The notes under the pieces: model-generated | Told to the model about the DNA's origin: nothing | The model's input: the letters and a program-made list of their open reading frames with translations, nothing else | Databases searched by the model: none | Assembly: GCF_041435215.1 (NCBI RefSeq) | Contig: NZ_CP108394.1 | Location: forward strand, 1-64,000 | DNA length: 64,000 bases | Source: Streptomyces sp. NBC_01314 | GTDB lineage: Bacteria; Actinomycetota; Actinomycetes; Streptomycetales; Streptomycetaceae | Reading direction: 5' to 3' | Position numbers and translations under genes: made by a program | Shown here: positions 61,035 through 64,000 of the stretch, in pieces | How the letters are laid out: each line of letters starts with the position of its first letter | Numbering within the stretch: the first letter of the stretch is position 1

Positions 61035-62573
61035 ATGCCCTCTGGAATCTCGATCGGCGTCGTCGGCGGCGGCGCGGCGGCCGTCTGCCTGATCGACGCC
61101 CTGGCCCGGAGCGAGGGCGAGCCCGGCAGCCTCACCGTGTTCGAACCCTCGCCCCATCTGTGGCGCGGCCGCGCCTACCAGATCGACACCGAGATCCTGC
61201 GCGTGAACGCCACGGCCGACGACATGTCCGTACGGGCCGGCGACCCCGGGCACTTCGAGCGCTGGCTGCGGGCCCACGACCGCGTCACCGGCGTGGCCCG
61301 GGACACCGACCGGCTGTCGGGAGCCCGCTTCGCGCCGCGCGCGGTCTACGGCGACTACCTGGAGGACTCCGCGTACGCGGCCCTGGGCCGGCTGCGGCGC
61401 GACGGCTGGCGCGTCGACATCGTCGGAGAGGCGGTGAAGGCCGCCGGCCGGATGCCGGGCCAGGTGCTCCTGGGCACCGGCCCGGGGCGGACGCGGGCCT
61501 TCGACTACGCGGTGCTGTGCGTCGGCGGCGACAGCCCCAAGGACGTCTACGAACTGGGCGGCACACCCGGCTTCATCGCGGACCCCTACCCGCTCTCCGC
61601 CACGCTGGCAGAGGTCGGTGAGGACGACCACGTGGCCGTCATCGGCAGCGGACTGACCGCCATCGACATCGTCCTGTCGCTCGCCTCCCGGGGCCACCGG
61701 GGCCCCATCAGCCTGATGTCGCGGCGCGGCGTGCTGCCGGGCGTACGGCAGCGGCCCACCCCCCTCGAACTGCGCCACATGACGCCGGTGCGGGTCAGGA
61801 CCGCCGCCCAGGGGCGGCCCCGGCTGACCATCGAGGACGTGGCCGCGGTCCTGCGGGCGGAGTTCAGGGACGCCGGCGCGGATCTCGACGGCGTCATCGA
61901 GGAGATCATCCGCGTCGACCTGGAGGACCCGGTCGACCGGCTGCGCCGCCAGCTCGGCGAGGTCGACTCGCCGCAGGTGGGCATGCGCATCCTGCAGCGC
62001 GCCGTGCCGGAGACCGGACCCGACGTATGGCCCCTGCTGCGCGAGGAGGACAAGGTCCAGGTCCTGCGCGCCCACTACCGCACCCTCATGAGCCTGTGCT
62101 GCCCCATGCCGCCCTCCAGCGCCACCGTTGTGCTCGACCTGGTGCAGGCGGGCCGGCTGGAGATGTTCTCGGGCCTGCTCGACATCACGGCCGCCCACGG
62201 GAGCGGCTTCGACATCCTGGCCGCCGACGGCACCGCGTTCCGCGCCGACAAGGTCATCAGCGCCGTCAACGCCTCCGAGGGGCGCATCCCCTCCGGCGCC
62301 CTGCCCCTGGTGACCTCCCTGGTCAAGGCCCGCGCGGTCAGCCGCCACCCGCACGGCGGACTGCAGCTGGCCCGCGCCACCAGCCGGCTCACCAGCAACG
62401 GGCGGCCCGACCCGCGTCTGTACGGGCTCGGCAACATCGCCGCCGGAGCCCTGTTCTTCACCTTCGGCATCCCCTCCCTGGTCGACCGCAGCCAGGACAT
62501 CGTCGCCGCGATCCTCGAGCACCGCGCCACCGTCGACGCCGCCCGCAGCGAGGCCGAACCGGCCGCCGCCTGA
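61035..62573 (+). CDS. FAD/NAD(P)-binding oxidoreductase
   Basis: A 512-residue protein with two dinucleotide folds: GVVGGGAAAVC at the N-terminus and VAVIGSGLTAIDIVLS near 200. FDYAVLCVGG, PLELRHMTPV and YGLGNIAAGALFFTFGIPSLVDRS are typical of the FAD-NAD(P)-binding group (NAD_binding_9 type). Members are often N- or C-oxygenases or dehydrogenases in natural-product pathways. The substrate is not deducible. The ATG follows TAGGTGAC. It is 58 bp upstream of the aldolase-like gene, so probably one operon. Confidence 0.82.
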   Translation: MPSGISIGVVGGGAAAVCLIDALARSEGEPGSLTVFEPSPHLWRGRAYQIDTEILRVNATADDMSVRAGDPGHFERWLRAHDRVTGVARDTDRLSGARFAPRAVYGDYLEDSAYAALGRLRRDGWRVDIVGEAVKAAGRMPGQVLLGTGPGRTRAFDYAVLCVGGDSPKDVYELGGTPGFIADPYPLSATLAEVGEDDHVAVIGSGLTAIDIVLSLASRGHRGPISLMSRRGVLPGVRQRPTPLELRHMTPVRVRTAAQGRPRLTIEDVAAVLRAEFRDAGADLDGVIEEIIRVDLEDPVDRLRRQLGEVDSPQVGMRILQRAVPETGPDVWPLLREEDKVQVLRAHYRTLMSLCCPMPPSSATVVLDLVQAGRLEMFSGLLDITAAHGSGFDILAADGTAFRADKVISAVNASEGRIPSGALPLVTSLVKARAVSRHPHGGLQLARATSRLTSNGRPDPRLYGLGNIAAGALFFTFGIPSLVDRSQDIVAAILEHRATVDAARSEAEPAAA

Positions 62574-62631
62574 CGACGCGCCGGCACACCGCCCGCACCC
62601 AGCCACCCCACCAGGAAGGACCGCCCGCCCA

Positions 62632-63477
62632 ATGAGCCCGACCGCGACCGAGCCCCGCCCCGCCTACCTGGCCGCCACCGCCACCCGGCTGCCGCTTCCC
62701 GGCGAACCGCGCTTCGCCACGTACGAAGAGGCACGCCGCCATCGCAAGCAGCGGCTGGCCGCCGCCATCAGGCTGTTCGGGAAGTACGGCTTCGCGGAAG
62801 GGATATCCGGCCACATCTCCGTACGCGACCCCGAGCACCAGGACCGCTTCTGGGTCAATCCCTTCGGCGTCTCCTTCAGACAGGTCCGCGTCGCCGACCT
62901 GATCTGCGTCGATGCGGCCGGTGCCGTGGTGGCCGGCCACCACCGGGTCAACCCCAGCGCGTTCGTGATCCACTCACAGATCCACGAGCTGCACCCCGGC
63001 GCCACCGCCGCCGCGCACGGCCACACCCCGCACTCCCGGGCGCTGGGCGCCCTGGGCAGGCTGCTCGAACCGATCGACCAGGAATCGGCGGCGTTCTACG
63101 GCCGCCAGGTGCTCCACGACGCCTACGACGGGCCTTCCGTGACACCGGCCCAGGGCCGTGCCATCGCCGAGACGATCGGCGACAACCGGGCCGTCCTGCT
63201 GCGCCACCACGGACTGATCACGGTGGGCGGCTCCCTGGACGAGGCCGTGCACTGGTTCCTGACCTACGACAGCTGCGCCCGGGTGCAGCTCCTCGCCCTC
63301 GCCGCGGGCACCCCGCACACCCTCACCCACGAACAGGCGCTGGCCGCCCGCGAAGGCTTCGGGGACGAGGAACTGGGCCGCTTCAGCTTCCAGCTGCTGT
63401 GGGACGAGATCGTCGCGGAGCAGCCCGACCTGCTCCAGGAAGAGCCGGGCGGCGCCGGCGCGCCCGCCCCGGCCTGA
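62632..63477 (+). CDS. Class II aldolase/adducin-family protein
   Basis: A 281-residue protein of the zinc-dependent class II aldolase fold. Zinc ligands are visible in AAHGHTPHS and in LLRHHGLITVGG; the fold start SGHISVRDPEHQDRFWVNPFG matches. Members cleave or form sugar-phosphate aldol bonds or decarboxylate. This one lacks an obvious phosphate-binding loop, so the reaction is open. It has a long proline- and alanine-rich tail. Confidence 0.85.
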   Translation: MSPTATEPRPAYLAATATRLPLPGEPRFATYEEARRHRKQRLAAAIRLFGKYGFAEGISGHISVRDPEHQDRFWVNPFGVSFRQVRVADLICVDAAGAVVAGHHRVNPSAFVIHSQIHELHPGATAAAHGHTPHSRALGALGRLLEPIDQESAAFYGRQVLHDAYDGPSVTPAQGRAIAETIGDNRAVLLRHHGLITVGGSLDEAVHWFLTYDSCARVQLLALAAGTPHTLTHEQALAAREGFGDEELGRFSFQLLWDEIVAEQPDLLQEEPGGAGAPAPA

Positions 63478-63858
63478 CGGCCGCCCGCGCCGAGCTGTTC
63501 CCAGCCGGGCCGGCCCGGCAGCCGGGCACCACCTGCCGCCTTCGGCATCGGCGCCCGGGGCCTGTCCGCCGGCCACCCGCCGGGCAGGCCGGGCGGGTGT
63601 GCCGAACCGACGGCCGCCGTGCCCGCCGCCGCGCCGGGCATGGCATGGCGGGCCGGCTGGAGGACGGCGCCTGCACCGTCGTACGACGCCCGCACGGGCC
63701 CGCCGACCACCCCCGGCCCCCGACCACCCCCTCGGCCCTCCCCTTCCCAGCCGCACGACACGCGCAGCCCGTACGTCCGCGCGGCGCGCGTGCGTCCGCG
63801 TCGCGGCCCGCGTCCCGGCCGCTTGCCTCCGCCCGCCCACCAGAACGAAGGAAGTGCC
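63478..63858. other. Intergenic stretch before chorismate synthase
   Basis: About 380 bp of very GC-rich DNA with no credible gene. GAAGGAA at its end is the ribosome site for the chorismate synthase gene. No clear terminator or receptor site was recognised. Confidence 0.4.
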
Positions 63859-64000
63859 TTGCCAACTCTGCGATGGCTCACCGCCGGCGAGTCGCACGGG
63901 CCGGCCCTGACCGCCGTGCTCGAGGGTCTGCCCGCGGGTGTGCGGACCTCCACCGAGGAGGTCGCCGACGCACTCGCCCGCCGACGCCTGGGACACGGGC
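63859..64000 (+). CDS. aroC: Chorismate synthase, N-terminal part
   Basis: The first 47 codons of a gene cut by the window edge. [25 protein letters not shown] is the chorismate synthase signature, and ARRRLGHG continues it. The enzyme converts EPSP to chorismate, the last step of the shikimate pathway. TTG 63859 is used, 5-6 bp after GAAGGAA. With the shikimate kinase at 57475-57990 it points to a chorismate-derived product. Confidence 0.9.
   Translation, partial: MPTLRWLTAGESHGPALTAVLEGLPAGVRTSTEEVADALARRRLGHG

Noticed and set aside
1..64000. tRNA, rRNA or riboswitch genes
   Set aside because: No cloverleaf, rRNA or known riboswitch sequence was recognised by eye. A covariance-model search would be needed to exclude small RNAs.

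Overview
The window is high-GC actinobacterial DNA, almost certainly Streptomyces, from near the end of a linear replicon (a chromosome arm or a linear plasmid). The evidence is a run of tight palindromes at 105-252, a terminal-type helicase (659-3049), and an adjacent pair coding for the telomere-associated protein Tap (3107-5197) and the terminal protein Tpg (5202-5759), which together replicate Streptomyces telomeres.

Region 1, about 5.8-30 kb, is accessory DNA full of transposons and probable defence genes. Immediately 3' of tpg lies a small transposon (5793-8342) with TGT/ACA ends and a 5-bp target duplication (CTTGT). Its only cargo is an Mrr-like nuclease, and one of its ends has been split by an IS630-family element (5810-7054) that uses a -1 frameshift. 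Next come a TniQ protein fused to five helicase-associated-type repeats, an OLD-family ATPase/TOPRIM nuclease, a divergent XRE-cupin regulator/epoxide hydrolase pair, a two-gene operon with a PD-(D/E)XK-like protein, a Tn7-like operon (TniQ, degenerate TnsA, TnsB, TnsC, unknown), an IS256 element with an 8-bp duplication, and an unrecognised 1095-residue protein. Transposon-end-like repeats with core GTGACAACTA occur at 8346-8373, 14289-14394 and 16269-16318.

Region 2, about 30-53 kb, looks like ordinary arm content. It holds a secreted FG-GAP propeller protein, a LacI-controlled CUT1 sugar transporter divergent from GH32 and GH1 glycosidases, a TnpB-like RuvC protein with no TnpA, an Lrp regulator divergent from a PLP decarboxylase, a coupled histidine kinase/receiver-like/hydrolase/membrane-protein operon, and a coupled four-gene operon containing an OmpA-domain lipoprotein.

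Region 3, about 53.5 kb to the right edge, appears to be the left part of a biosynthetic gene cluster. It has a VAO-type flavoprotein, an acyl-CoA-dehydrogenase-like flavoprotein, a gamma-butyrolactone-receptor-type regulator, a shikimate kinase, a degenerate acyl-CoA-ligase-like protein with a separate copy of its C-terminal domain, a LysR-type DNA-binding domain with a TTA codon, an FAD/NAD(P) oxidoreductase, a class II aldolase-like protein and the start of chorismate synthase. The private shikimate-pathway genes suggest a chorismate-derived product. A perfect 18-bp palindrome before the ligase gene and a half-identical site before the receptor gene suggest control by that receptor.
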